A DNA stretch of 64,000 nucleotides from Limimaricola cinnabarinus (GCF_002723615.1 NZ_KZ304961.1:50351-114350), one strand, 5' to 3'; numbered from the stretch's first letter, positions 46,489 through 55,168 are shown. Translations and numbers: made by a program. Notes: generated by a model not told the origin, from the letters alone.

Positions 46489-47439
46489 TCAGCCGATGCC
46501 GGGCACGTGCTCGATGTCGAGCCCTTGCGCTTCACTCAAGGCCTGCGGCAGCTCGCGCCCCGCGCCGGGGGCGAGCAGCACGACCCGCGCGCCGTCCCGC
46601 GCCGCCTCCAGCGCCACCGCGACCGGATCGGGGGCGACGCGGCGCTCGGCGTCGCGGCGGGCCAGTTCGAGGATGCCTGCGGGCAGATCGGGGCCATGTA
46701 CCACGAGGTCCGCCTCCTGCATCCGGCGCACGCCGCGCAGGCACATGAGGTCGGCCTCGCCCGGCCCCGCGCCGACATAGGCGATCGCGCCCTCGGCCGC
46801 GCCCGGCCCCTCCTCCAGCCGCGCCTTCAAGAGCTGCGCGGCGCGGCGCTCGGAGCCCGAGGAATGGGCGCGGCGGACGGGGCCGGAAAACACCCAGACC
46901 CAGAAATCGCGCCGCGCGCGGGGGGCGAGCCTTTGCCCCACCGCGCCGCGCATCCGCCCCGCCAGCGCGGCCAGCGCGCCAAGGCGCGGCTCCAGCATCG
47001 TCTCCACCGCCGTCTTGATCTGCCGGCCCAGCACCGGGGCGGTGCCTTCCGTGCCGATCGCCACCACCACCGGGTCGCGATCGACGATCGAGGGTGTCAG
47101 CGCGTCGCACAGCGCCGGCCGGTCGACCACGTTGACCACCGGCGCGCCCAAGCCCTTGGCCAGCGCGTGCAGCGCCCCGTCGGCCCCGGCCGAGCCGGTG
47201 GCGACGAAGGTGATGGCGGCGCGCTCGAACAGGTCGGCGTGAATCTCATGCGCATCGACGAGCCGCAGCCGCCCCTCCTCGGCCAGCGCGCGCAGCTCGT
47301 CGTCGAACTCGAAGCCGGCGACGACGATCTCGGCATCGGTGCGGATGGCGAGCCGCGCCTTCTGCGCCGCCTGCTCGCCGCCGCCGAGGATGACGATGCG
47401 CCGACCGGTGGTGGCGAGGAACATCGGAAAGGCCTTCAT
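46489..47439 (-). CDS. cysG: Short sirohaem synthase (CysG-like) with truncated methyltransferase domain
   Basis: A 316-residue protein. The N-terminal precorrin-2 dehydrogenase/ferrochelatase domain is intact (IVILGGGEQAAQKARLAI, VNVVDRPALCDALTPSIVDRDPVVVAIGTEG). The C-terminal uroporphyrinogen-III methyltransferase domain starts normally (AYVGAGPGEADLMCLRG) but ends at VPGIG, where full CysG has about 140 more residues. Methylation must then be done by another enzyme. It overlaps the TrpD2-like gene by ATGA. Sirohaem is the cofactor of the sulfite reductase encoded 12 kb away. Confidence 0.82.
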   Translation of the reverse strand: MKAFPMFLATTGRRIVILGGGEQAAQKARLAIRTDAEIVVAGFEFDDELRALAEEGRLRLVDAHEIHADLFERAAITFVATGSAGADGALHALAKGLGAPVVNVVDRPALCDALTPSIVDRDPVVVAIGTEGTAPVLGRQIKTAVETMLEPRLGALAALAGRMRGAVGQRLAPRARRDFWVWVFSGPVRRAHSSGSERRAAQLLKARLEEGPGAAEGAIAYVGAGPGEADLMCLRGVRRMQEADLVVHGPDLPAGILELARRDAERRVAPDPVAVALEAARDGARVVLLAPGAGRELPQALSEAQGLDIEHVPGIG

Positions 47440-48452
47440 GCCGCGCGCTCCCCGGGCAATGCCGCACGGTCGCGCGCCTGCCACAGCGCCTCGGCCAGCG
47501 CCTCGGCGCGGGCGAGGCCGGGCGCGGCGCGCAGGGCGAGAAGCGCCAGCGCGGCGGTGCCGGTGACCAGCGCGGTGGCGAAGGCGTCGTCGCTCTCGCC
47601 GGCCCAGAGCCTGCGCAGATCGCCCGCCTGCCCGCCCGGATCGGCCAGCCGCCGCGTCTCGTCGCGCAGCGCCTGCGCGGTCAGGTCGACCTCGGCCCCG
47701 TCGAGCAGGCCAAAGAGCTCGATCTCCTTCGACGGGTTGCGCTCGAACTCGCCGCCCGCGCCCTTGAGGATCATCAGGTTGCGCTGACCCATCAGCGCGC
47801 CCGTATCGGTCTGCAGCCCCCGGTAGGAGGGGTGGAACACGCCCTGCACCTGCGCGTCCGCGCCAAACGGGTTGGCGACGCGCAGCACCGTGTTGATGCA
47901 GGAGCGCAGCCCGAACACCTCGCGCAGGCGGATCAGCCGGTGGCCGCCGGGCGACCAGGCTTCGAGCGGCACATAGGCGATGGAGGCGCTGTCGAGCGCC
48001 GCGCCCAGCGCCACGCCGCTTTCGGCCACCGGGATGCCGAGGCCCGGCAGCGCGTCGCGGATCTCGTGGCGATGGGCGTTCCAGCCATGCAGCGCCACCC
48101 GGTGCCCCGCCCCCGCCACCAGCTTGGCCGCAAGCAGGAACCACGGCAGGCCGCGGGTGCGCCCGGCGGCATAGGAGGGCCAGTCGAGCGCGGGTGCCGC
48201 GCGGCGCCAATCCGCGCCGCTGGCCAGCGCATCGGCGAAACCTGCGATCTCCTCGGCGCTCTCGCCGCGGTAGCGCATCACCATCAGGAGCGCGCCCGCC
48301 GCCTCTGGAGCGGCGGTGCCGTCGAGGATCAGCCGCAGCGCCTCCGCCGCCTCCTCGCGCGTGAGGTGGCGGCCCCGGCCCGGCCCGCGCGCCACCGCGC
48401 CCACGAAGGGCGCGAGCGCGGTTTCGTCGCGTGGCGGTGCGGATGATGTCAT
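47436..48452 (-). CDS. TrpD2/YbiB-like glycosyl transferase-family protein
   Basis: A 338-residue homologue of anthranilate phosphoribosyltransferase in the YbiB/TrpD2 branch. It has the helical N-terminus (HLTREEAAEALRLILDGTAAPEAAGALLMVMR) and the RSCINTVLRVANPFGA region. The glycine-rich PRPP loop of true TrpD is not conserved, so anthranilate transfer is unlikely; YbiB proteins bind nucleic acid. A good ribosome site (GAGGAG and AGGA) precedes the ATG. It is coupled to the short cysG gene. Confidence 0.8.
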   Translation of the reverse strand: MTSSAPPRDETALAPFVGAVARGPGRGRHLTREEAAEALRLILDGTAAPEAAGALLMVMRYRGESAEEIAGFADALASGADWRRAAPALDWPSYAAGRTRGLPWFLLAAKLVAGAGHRVALHGWNAHRHEIRDALPGLGIPVAESGVALGAALDSASIAYVPLEAWSPGGHRLIRLREVFGLRSCINTVLRVANPFGADAQVQGVFHPSYRGLQTDTGALMGQRNLMILKGAGGEFERNPSKEIELFGLLDGAEVDLTAQALRDETRRLADPGGQAGDLRRLWAGESDDAFATALVTGTAALALLALRAAPGLARAEALAEALWQARDRAALPGERAA

Positions 48453-48644
48453 GGTCCCTGCTCCTCTGGCCCGGAGTTCGCTTCAGACTAGGCCGACACA
48501 GGCGCAGAGGAAGGGGCCGGGGTCAATGCGTGCAGGCGCGGGATGCGGGCCAAGCTGCGGCGAGCCGTCGCTTTTTGCTTCGCCGCGCCGCTGGTATGAG
48601 CAAGGCGCGCGCCGATGCGGCGCACTCGTTTCAAGGATGATACC

Positions 48645-49199
48645 ATGATTTTCCGCCCCCTCGCCCTCATCGCGGCCCTTGGCCTTGCCGGCGCCGCGCA
48701 GGCGCATGATTTCGAGGCCGGTGGCCTGACCGTGCTGCACCCCTTTGCCATCGAGACGGCCAGCCGGGCGACCACCGGCGCGGGCTACCTCACGATCCGC
48801 AATGACGGCGAGACGGCGGATGCGCTGATCGGCGTCGAGGCCGATTTTCCGAAGGTGAGCCTGCACGAGTCGGTCGAGGCCGATGGCATGATGTCGATGC
48901 AGCCGCTGGAGCGCATCGACATCGCCCCGGGCGAGACGGTGTCGCTGGCGCCGGGCCTTGGCGGGCACGTGATGTTCATGGGGCTCGACACCCCCTTCGA
49001 GACCGGTGCGCGCTTTCCCGCGACGCTGATCTTCGAAGAGGCCGGCGAGGTCGCGGTCGAATTCGTGGTCGAGCCGCGGCCCGAGGCCGGTGCCGAAGGC
49101 GGCATGGGCCACGGCGCGATGGATCACGGCGACATGGATCACGGCGACATGGATCACGGCGAGACGGGCCATGACATGGACGCGCCCGCCACCGAGTGA
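48645..49199 (+). CDS. PCuAC-family periplasmic copper chaperone
   Basis: A 184-residue exported protein. A signal peptide (IAALGLAGAAQA) precedes the PCuAC beta-barrel with the Cu(I) ligand set: His in LHESVEADGMMSM, Met after it, and HVMFM further on. A His/Met-rich tail (GHGAMDHGDMDHGDMDHGE) follows. Such proteins deliver copper to cytochrome c oxidase or buffer periplasmic copper. AAGGA lies eight bases before ATG 48645. The tail is encoded by a 15-base tandem repeat. Confidence 0.9.
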   Translation: MIFRPLALIAALGLAGAAQAHDFEAGGLTVLHPFAIETASRATTGAGYLTIRNDGETADALIGVEADFPKVSLHESVEADGMMSMQPLERIDIAPGETVSLAPGLGGHVMFMGLDTPFETGARFPATLIFEEAGEVAVEFVVEPRPEAGAEGGMGHGAMDHGDMDHGDMDHGETGHDMDAPATE

Positions 49200-49224
49200 G
49201 GCGCGGCACCGGGTCGTCCGCCCC

Positions 49225-50349
49225 TCAGGGCCGGGCGGCCAGCGCGCCCAGCATGTCGAGGCAGGCGGCGAGCTGGCTCTCTTCGAGATACTCGTCGGGC
49301 CGGTGCGCCTGCGCGATGTCGCCCGGACCGCAGAGCACCGCATCCATGCCGAGCGCCTGCCAGATCCCGGCCTCGGTGCCGAAGGGCACGAGGCCGGGCG
49401 TCCCGCCCACCAGCTCCAGCATGAGGTCGCGCGCTTCATTGGCGGCGCGCGGCTCCAGCCCCGCCACCTCGCCGAAGCATTCGGTCTTCATGACAAGCCC
49501 CGGATGCGCCGCCATCTCCGTTTCGGCGTGATCGGCCAGCGCCTGTTTCACGTGGCGCGCCTCGGCCTCGGAGACGGGCCGCATCTCCCATTCCACCGCC
49601 GCCTGCCCCGCGATCACGTTGCGCGCCACGCCCGCCTCGATCCGGCCCAAACTGACCGTCGCCCATGGCGGATCGAACACGCCTTCGGGCCGCATCGCCT
49701 TGAGCTCGCCCGCCAGCGCCTCGAGCCGCAGCGCGAAGCGCGCCGCCGCCCAGCCCGCATTGAGCCCCAGATCGGGGGCCGAGCCGTGGCCATCGCGCCC
49801 GGTGAAGCGCGTGGTGTATTCGAAGCAGCCCTTGTGCCCTTCGATCACCCGCATCCGCGTCGGCTCACCGATGATCGCCATGGCCGGGCGCGGCCCCTCG
49901 GCGGCCATCGCCCGCGCCAGCGCCTGCGCGCCGAGGCAGCCCACCTCCTCGTCATGGGTGAGCGCGAGATGCACGGGCGCGCCGCGCCGCGCCAGACGCG
50001 GCAGCATGGTGACGCAGGCCGCGACGAAGCCCTTCATGTCGCACGCGCCGCGCCCGTGAAGCCGCCCCGCCGCGCGGCGCAGGGTGAACGGGTCCGAGGA
50101 CCAGCCCTCGCCCGGCGGCACCACGTCGAGATGCCCCGACAGCAGCAGCCCGCCATCGGCCTTTGGCCCGACGCTGGCCAGCAGGTTGGCCTTCTCGCCG
50201 CCCATATCGGGCAGGATGCGGACCCGCGCGCCATCGGCGCGCAGGCGGATCGCCAGGAATTCGACCAGATCGCGGTTGCCCCGGTCCGACACGGTGGGAT
50301 GCGCGATCATGCGCGACAGGAGCGCTATGGTCTCGTCCAGCGCGCTCAT
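49225..50349 (-). CDS. ArgE-like M20 deacetylase
   Basis: A 374-residue M20-family deacetylase of the acetylornithine deacetylase type. It has SGHLDVVPPGEGW (His, Asp), GRGACDMKGF (Asp), LTHDEEVGCLGA (catalytic Glu and metal Glu) and the late metal His in AQAHRPDEYLEE. It is coupled by an ATGA overlap to a DoeA-like gene. The real substrate may therefore be an acetylated diamino acid such as N-acetyl-diaminobutyrate instead of acetylornithine (inference). Confidence 0.85.
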   Translation of the reverse strand: MSALDETIALLSRMIAHPTVSDRGNRDLVEFLAIRLRADGARVRILPDMGGEKANLLASVGPKADGGLLLSGHLDVVPPGEGWSSDPFTLRRAAGRLHGRGACDMKGFVAACVTMLPRLARRGAPVHLALTHDEEVGCLGAQALARAMAAEGPRPAMAIIGEPTRMRVIEGHKGCFEYTTRFTGRDGHGSAPDLGLNAGWAAARFALRLEALAGELKAMRPEGVFDPPWATVSLGRIEAGVARNVIAGQAAVEWEMRPVSEAEARHVKQALADHAETEMAAHPGLVMKTECFGEVAGLEPRAANEARDLMLELVGGTPGLVPFGTEAGIWQALGMDAVLCGPGDIAQAHRPDEYLEESQLAACLDMLGALAARP

Positions 50350-51530
50350 GGCTTGACGAAGAGCTTGCGGTCGAGCTCGCACAGCGTCTCGGCCGGGCCT
50401 TCCTCGCGGATCAGGATGGTTTCTGTCGTCTCCAGCCCCCAGCCCTCCATCCACAGCCCCGGCATGAAGTGAAAGGTCATGCCCGGCTCCAGCACCGTCA
50501 GGTCGCCCTTCCTCAGGCTCGCCGTGCGCTCGCCCCAGTCGGGCGGGTAGCTGAGCCCGACCGGGTAGCCGCAGCGATTGGGGCGATGGATGCCGATCCG
50601 CCGGAGCGGCGCGTGCAGCGCGGCGGCGATGTCCTGCGTGGTGTTGCCGGGCCGCGCGGCGGCGAGCCCGGCCTCCAGCCCCTCGGTCAGCGCCTCGGAG
50701 GCGCGGGCCATCTCGGCGGGGGGCGGGCCGAGATGCACGGTGCGGCACAAAGGCGCGTGGTAGCGGCGCACGCAGCCCGACAGCTCGAAGAAGGTGGCCT
50801 CGCCGCGGCGCATCTCCTCGCCGTTCCAGGTCAGATGCGGCGCGCTGGCATCGGCGCCCGAGGGCATCAGCGGCACGATGGCGGCATAATCGCCCCAGTC
50901 GTCGCCCACACCGCGCAGGGCGGCGCGCATCACCTCGCCCACCAGCTCGTTCTTGCGCAGCCCCGGCTCGGCCAGCTCGATCGCCAGATGCGCGATCGTC
51001 TCCGAGATCCGCGCCGCTCGGCGCATCATCGCGATCTCGGGCGGCGATTTCACCAGCCTTTGCCAGTTCACCAGCGCCGTCGCATCCACCAGCGTCGCAT
51101 CGGGCAGCGCCGTTTCCAGCACGGCATGCGCCTTGGCGGAATAGTAGTAGTTGTCCATCTCGACGCCGATCCGGGCGCGCCCCCGCCCCATGCCGATCAG
51201 CCGCGCGGCGAGATCCTGCATCGGGTGACGGGTGGAGGACTGCACGTAGCGGTCGTCATAGCCCAGGATGCAGGGCTCTCCCATCCAGACGGTGCGCTGC
51301 GCGCCCGCCATGTCCTGCATCCGGCCCCACCAGCAGGGCTCGCCCTCCATCGGCAGGATCACGCCCTGATGCACGTAGAAGGACCAGCCGTCATAGCCGG
51401 TGAGCCAGTTCTGGTTCGAAGGGTCGGTGACGAACAGCACGTCGAGACCGGCGCGGGCCATGGCCCGGCGGGTCGCGGCGAGGCGGCGGTCGTATTCGGG
51501 GCGGTCGAAGGGGGCGGCATGCGGTCCCAT
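50346..51530 (-). CDS. M24-fold hydrolase, DoeA/EutD (ectoine hydrolase)-like
   Basis: A 394-residue creatinase/aminopeptidase P-fold protein. The C-terminal pita-bread domain has GYPVGLSYPPDWGERT and LEPGMTFHFMPGLW, like ectoine hydrolases. The usual M24 metal aspartates are replaced (FFELSGCVRRYHAPLCRTV), so it should be a metal-free hydrolase as in creatinase. AGGAG five bases before MGPHAAPF sets the start; an ATG 18 bases upstream is possible. A 15-base palindrome overlaps that upstream ATG. Confidence 0.78.
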   Translation of the reverse strand: MGPHAAPFDRPEYDRRLAATRRAMARAGLDVLFVTDPSNQNWLTGYDGWSFYVHQGVILPMEGEPCWWGRMQDMAGAQRTVWMGEPCILGYDDRYVQSSTRHPMQDLAARLIGMGRGRARIGVEMDNYYYSAKAHAVLETALPDATLVDATALVNWQRLVKSPPEIAMMRRAARISETIAHLAIELAEPGLRKNELVGEVMRAALRGVGDDWGDYAAIVPLMPSGADASAPHLTWNGEEMRRGEATFFELSGCVRRYHAPLCRTVHLGPPPAEMARASEALTEGLEAGLAAARPGNTTQDIAAALHAPLRRIGIHRPNRCGYPVGLSYPPDWGERTASLRKGDLTVLEPGMTFHFMPGLWMEGWGLETTETILIREEGPAETLCELDRKLFVKP

Positions 51531-51541
51531 GGGCACTCCTG

Positions 51542-51556
51542 CTGACATGATGTCAG
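51542..51556. promoter_or_regulatory. Perfect 15-base palindrome upstream of the DoeA-like gene
   Basis: CTGACATGATGTCAG, seven-base arms around a central G, lies 12 bases before the chosen start of the M24 gene. Short odd-length palindromes of this form are typical of GntR-family operators. No regulator gene is next to it, so the binding protein is unknown. Confidence 0.5.
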
Positions 51557-51764
51557 GCGACAGGCTCGGCGGCGCCCGGTCAATTCCATGCACGCCATTT
51601 CGGGGTCCGAAACCGACGCGGTGCAGATGCAAGGCAGCCTGCAACCCCGCCGCGCATCTCGGCGCCGATCCGCCGATCGTGGGGCAAGACGCGGCAATCT
51701 TGGCAAGCGGGGCGGCTTGGGGCTACACCAAAGTATGGGTCGGGAGGGAGCACGGGCGGGCGCG

Positions 51765-53615
51765 ATGGAAGCAATCGAGACGGGCAGCTTCGACAGAACC
51801 GGGCGGCATCGCGAGGATGCGGGCTTTCTCGCCGCGCTGGACGAGGCGCCGCTGCCGATGTGGCTGTCCGGTCCCGATTACGAAGGCACCTATTTCAACA
51901 CCGCCTGGCTCGACTTTCGCGGCCGCAGGCTCGAACAGGAGATCGGCGGCGGCTGGCTCACCGGCATCCACCCCGACGATCTGCCCGCGCTCGACGGCTA
52001 TGCCTCGGCGCTGAGCGATGGCCAGCCCTTCCAGGCCGAATACCGGCTGCGGCGGCATGACGGGGCGTGGCGCTGGTTTCTCGACACCGGCAAGCCGCGG
52101 CTGGACGCGCAGGGCCGCCTTCTCGGCTATATCGGCAGCTGCGTCGACATCACGGAGCGGCGCGAGACGCTGCAGGCGCTCGCCCATGCACAGGACCGGC
52201 TGGAGCTGGCGCAGGAGGGCGCGGCGCTGGGGCTTTATGACTGGGACATGACCGCCGGCCGGGTGACATGGTCCGAGCAGATGTTCCGGCTTTACGGCCT
52301 GTCGCCGGATCTCGGCGCGCAGGGCGACCCCGACACGCTGATCGCGGCCTGGATGGGGCAGCTGCACCCCGAGGACCGCGCGCGCTGCGCGGCGGATCTG
52401 CGCGAATGTCTCGATTCGGACGAGATGGAGCGGCTCACCATGTCGTTCCGGGTGATGCATCCCGAAACGGGGCTGCGCTGGATCGAGGGGCGCGGCCGGC
52501 TCGCGCGCGATGCGCAGGGCCGCCCGGTCCGGCTGACCGGGGTGAATTTCGACACCACCGAGCAGCACCGGCGCGAAGAGGCCCGCGCCCGCGCCGCGAT
52601 GCTGCTGCGGATGAGCGCGGATCTCGCCGATCTGGGCAGCTGGGAGCTCGACCCCGCGACCCGCAAGATCACCGCTTGCCCCCGCGCCGCCGCCCTTTTC
52701 GGCCTGCCCGAGGACGAGGCGCCATGGCCGCTGGCCGCGGTTCTGGCGCGGCTGGCCCCTGAGGACCGCGAGGCGATGCGCGCGCAGCTGCGCGCCGTGC
52801 TGGAGGAGGATGCGGAGACGGCCGGGGTCTACAGGGTGCGGGACGCCGAAGGGCGGACGCGCTGGCTCAGCACCCGCGGGCGGATGGTGCGGCTCTTCGA
52901 CGGCAGCACCCGGCTGATCGGCGCGCTGACCGACGTCACCGCCGAACGGCAGCGCGAGGCCGAGCGCGAGGCGGAGCTGGAGCGCCGGCGGATCCTGCTC
53001 TCGGAGCTGAACCACCGGATGAAGAACAACCTGCACCTGATCCTGTCGATGCTGCGGCTGGAGGCGCACCGCTCGGGCCGGCCCGAATGCTTCGAGGCGG
53101 CGACCAAGCGGATCGAGGCGGTGGCCGACCTGCATGCGCAGCTGGGCTTCGGCGAGGATGCCGGGCGGCTGCGATTCGACGCCTATCTGGAGGAGATGGC
53201 CGAAAAGCTGCGCCGCTCGGCGCTGGAGGGCACCGACATCGCGCTCGATTGCACCACCGTGCCGGTCGATCTCGACCTGGGCCGCGCGGTGCCCTTGGGG
53301 CTGGTGGTCAACGAGCTGGTCACAAATGCCCTCAAATACGCCTTTCCCGCCAATCGCGGCCGGATCGGGTTGCGCCTGGAGACGGCGCAGGACGGCGCGA
53401 TCCGGGTCATCGTCTCGGATGACGGGATCGGGCCGGGAGATGGGGCGGGCAATGATGCGGAGGCGGAACCGGCCTCGGGCCTCGGCGCGGGGCTGGTGAC
53501 GGGGCTTTGCGCGCAGATCGGCGCCCGGATCGAAAGCCGCAGCCTGCCCGGCATGCGGCACGAGATCCATCTTCCGCCGCAAGGTGAGGCAGCCGCCTCG
53601 CCCGGTGCGGCCTAG
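51765..53615 (+). CDS. Three-PAS sensor histidine kinase of the HWE/HisKA_2 type
   Basis: A 616-residue soluble kinase. Three PAS domains (about residues 20-135, 140-270 and 280-400) lead to a HisKA_2 domain whose phospho-acceptor is in LLSELNHRMKNNLHLILSML. The ATPase domain has NELVTNALKYAFP and DDGIGPGD. Such kinases serve general-stress or light and redox signalling in alphaproteobacteria. No membrane helix or adjacent response regulator is present. ATG 51765 is chosen; ATG 51735 is possible. The ribosome site is unclear for both. Confidence 0.87.
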   Translation: MEAIETGSFDRTGRHREDAGFLAALDEAPLPMWLSGPDYEGTYFNTAWLDFRGRRLEQEIGGGWLTGIHPDDLPALDGYASALSDGQPFQAEYRLRRHDGAWRWFLDTGKPRLDAQGRLLGYIGSCVDITERRETLQALAHAQDRLELAQEGAALGLYDWDMTAGRVTWSEQMFRLYGLSPDLGAQGDPDTLIAAWMGQLHPEDRARCAADLRECLDSDEMERLTMSFRVMHPETGLRWIEGRGRLARDAQGRPVRLTGVNFDTTEQHRREEARARAAMLLRMSADLADLGSWELDPATRKITACPRAAALFGLPEDEAPWPLAAVLARLAPEDREAMRAQLRAVLEEDAETAGVYRVRDAEGRTRWLSTRGRMVRLFDGSTRLIGALTDVTAERQREAEREAELERRRILLSELNHRMKNNLHLILSMLRLEAHRSGRPECFEAATKRIEAVADLHAQLGFGEDAGRLRFDAYLEEMAEKLRRSALEGTDIALDCTTVPVDLDLGRAVPLGLVVNELVTNALKYAFPANRGRIGLRLETAQDGAIRVIVSDDGIGPGDGAGNDAEAEPASGLGAGLVTGLCAQIGARIESRSLPGMRHEIHLPPQGEAAASPGAA

Positions 53616-53618
53616 AGG

Positions 53619-53664
53619 CCGGGCGCGAGATCCATCCGGCGCGCCGGATGGATCTCGCGCCCGG
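53619..53664. terminator. Perfect 46-bp palindrome between convergent genes
   Basis: Two 23-bp arms (CCGGGCGCGAGATCCATCC followed by GGCG, and the exact complement) meet with no spacer. It starts four bases after the kinase stop and lies 34 bases from the stop of the minus-strand FGE gene. It is probably a bidirectional terminator, although T-tracts are lacking and the stem is far longer than needed. Confidence 0.6.
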
Positions 53665-53697
53665 ACCGAGCAGCACCTGCACCCGTTCGACTGATCC

Positions 53698-54660
53698 TCA
53701 GCCGGGTGGGGCATCATAGACCACCCGGAACCCCGTATGGCCGCTCGTGCTGTCGGGCGTGTTGCCGGTACGAGCGGCGATACGGTACCGGTAGCAATAG
53801 CTGCGGTGGCACAGGAACGAGCCGCCCTTGAGAAGCTTCCGCCCCCTGGCCTCCGCGTTGATCCGCCGGCCCGCGCTCGATGCGGAGCGCACGCGGAAGG
53901 GCTCGGCCGTCCACTCCCAGACATTTCCGACCATCTGGTGAAGCCCGTAGCCGTTCGGCGCGAAGGCCATCACCGGCGCAGGCCCGGTATGGCCGTCCGC
54001 GCCCGTATCCTGGGAGGGAAAGCGGCCCTGCCAGATGTTCAGGCGGTGCTCGCCCTCCTCCCCGGGCTCATCATCGCCCCAGGGAAACCGGACATCGCCC
54101 AATCCCCCGCGCGCGGCATGCTCCCATTCCACCTCTCTGGGCAGCCGACCGCCGGCCCAGCTTGCAAACGCCCGCGCATCCTGCCAGGCGACATGCGTCA
54201 CCGGCAGATCCTCCGCGGGGGCCTCGCCTTCGGGCCCCGTCGGATGAGCCCAGTCCGCTCCGTCGATCCGGCGCCACCATTCGAGCCCCGCCACGCCCAG
54301 CGTGCCCTTTACGCCGCCCGGAACATGGCTGTGAAAGACGAAGGACCAGCCCAGCCGCTCGGCCACGGTGACATGGCCGGTCGCGGCGACGAAGCGGCGG
54401 AACTGCCCCACGCTGATCGCCCCGGCCTCCCACCACAGATCCCTGACACGCTTGTGGATGGCGGGGCCTTCGACATCGCCCTCGATCATGGGCCGCATCG
54501 TCCCGAGCAGCGCGACACCGCCGGGCACGGCCACGCAGTTGCGCAGATGCTTGCCGGGCTCCGCGACGGGCGGCGCGGCAGGCGGCACGACGGGCGGCAC
54601 GACGGGCGGCGCGCAGGAGCCTTCCCGCCGGGGCCCGCAGCAGCCCGTCTCACCCCTCAT
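53698..54660 (-). CDS. Formylglycine-generating enzyme (SUMF1) homologue
   Basis: A 320-residue protein of the FGE-sulfatase fold. It has the conserved VGNVWEWTAEP, KLLKGGSFLCHRSYCYRYRI and AARTGNTPDSTSGHTGFRVV. Both copper-binding active-site cysteines (CHRSYC) are kept, so it should be a true FGE that turns a substrate cysteine to formylglycine. The N-terminus has CCGPRREGS and a Pro/Val linker from a 12-base tandem repeat. No sulfatase gene is nearby. Its start overlaps the end of a truncated GntR gene. Confidence 0.82.
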   Translation of the reverse strand: MRGETGCCGPRREGSCAPPVVPPVVPPAAPPVAEPGKHLRNCVAVPGGVALLGTMRPMIEGDVEGPAIHKRVRDLWWEAGAISVGQFRRFVAATGHVTVAERLGWSFVFHSHVPGGVKGTLGVAGLEWWRRIDGADWAHPTGPEGEAPAEDLPVTHVAWQDARAFASWAGGRLPREVEWEHAARGGLGDVRFPWGDDEPGEEGEHRLNIWQGRFPSQDTGADGHTGPAPVMAFAPNGYGLHQMVGNVWEWTAEPFRVRSASSAGRRINAEARGRKLLKGGSFLCHRSYCYRYRIAARTGNTPDSTSGHTGFRVVYDAPPG

Positions 54661-55072
54661 GGCGGCGCGCCTTGTCCTTGAAGTTCAGCCCCTCGATCTC
54701 CTGCTCGATGCGTTCGAGCTCGGCGATGCCCTCGGCACTGGCGGTCTCGACGAAGAGCTTCAGCAGATAGGGCTCGAGCTGGTAGCCGACCTCGGCCACG
54801 TCGCGCACGAACTCGGTGTCGATCGGCCGCACCCGCGCGCCCTGGTTGGGAACGAACAGCACCAACCCCTCGCCGCGCAGCTGTTGCAGCGCTTCGCGGA
54901 CCGGGTTGGTCGATGTCCTGTGCCGCTTCGCAAGCTCGGAGACCTTCAGCCGCGCATCGGCCTCGAGCGCGCCGGACAGGATATCGTGGCGGATGGCGGC
55001 ATGGATCGAGGACGAGGAGGTCTCGACGCTGTCCTCCCCGGCGGAAAGCGCAATGGGCCCGATCGCAGTCAT
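54650..55072 (-). pseudogene. Truncated GntR-family (FCD-type) regulator
   Basis: A 140-residue remnant. The winged helix is intact (SIHAAIRHDILSGALEADAR, TSTNPVREALQQLRGEGLV), but the ligand-binding FCD domain is cut off after about 45 residues, at NFKDKAR. Four codons later it stops inside the FGE gene start. FCD regulators are normally about 220-240 residues and need that domain to dimerise. The abrupt end at the start of an unrelated gene looks like a deletion junction. ATG 55072 has no good ribosome site; a TTG upstream is possible. Confidence 0.75.
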
Positions 55073-55168
55073 GCCGAACCGTTCATATCGAATGTGGCAG
55101 ATGTCAAGACTTTCCGCCAATTCGTACTCTAGGCATCACTTATCATACATTATTCAGGGGAAGTGCAT

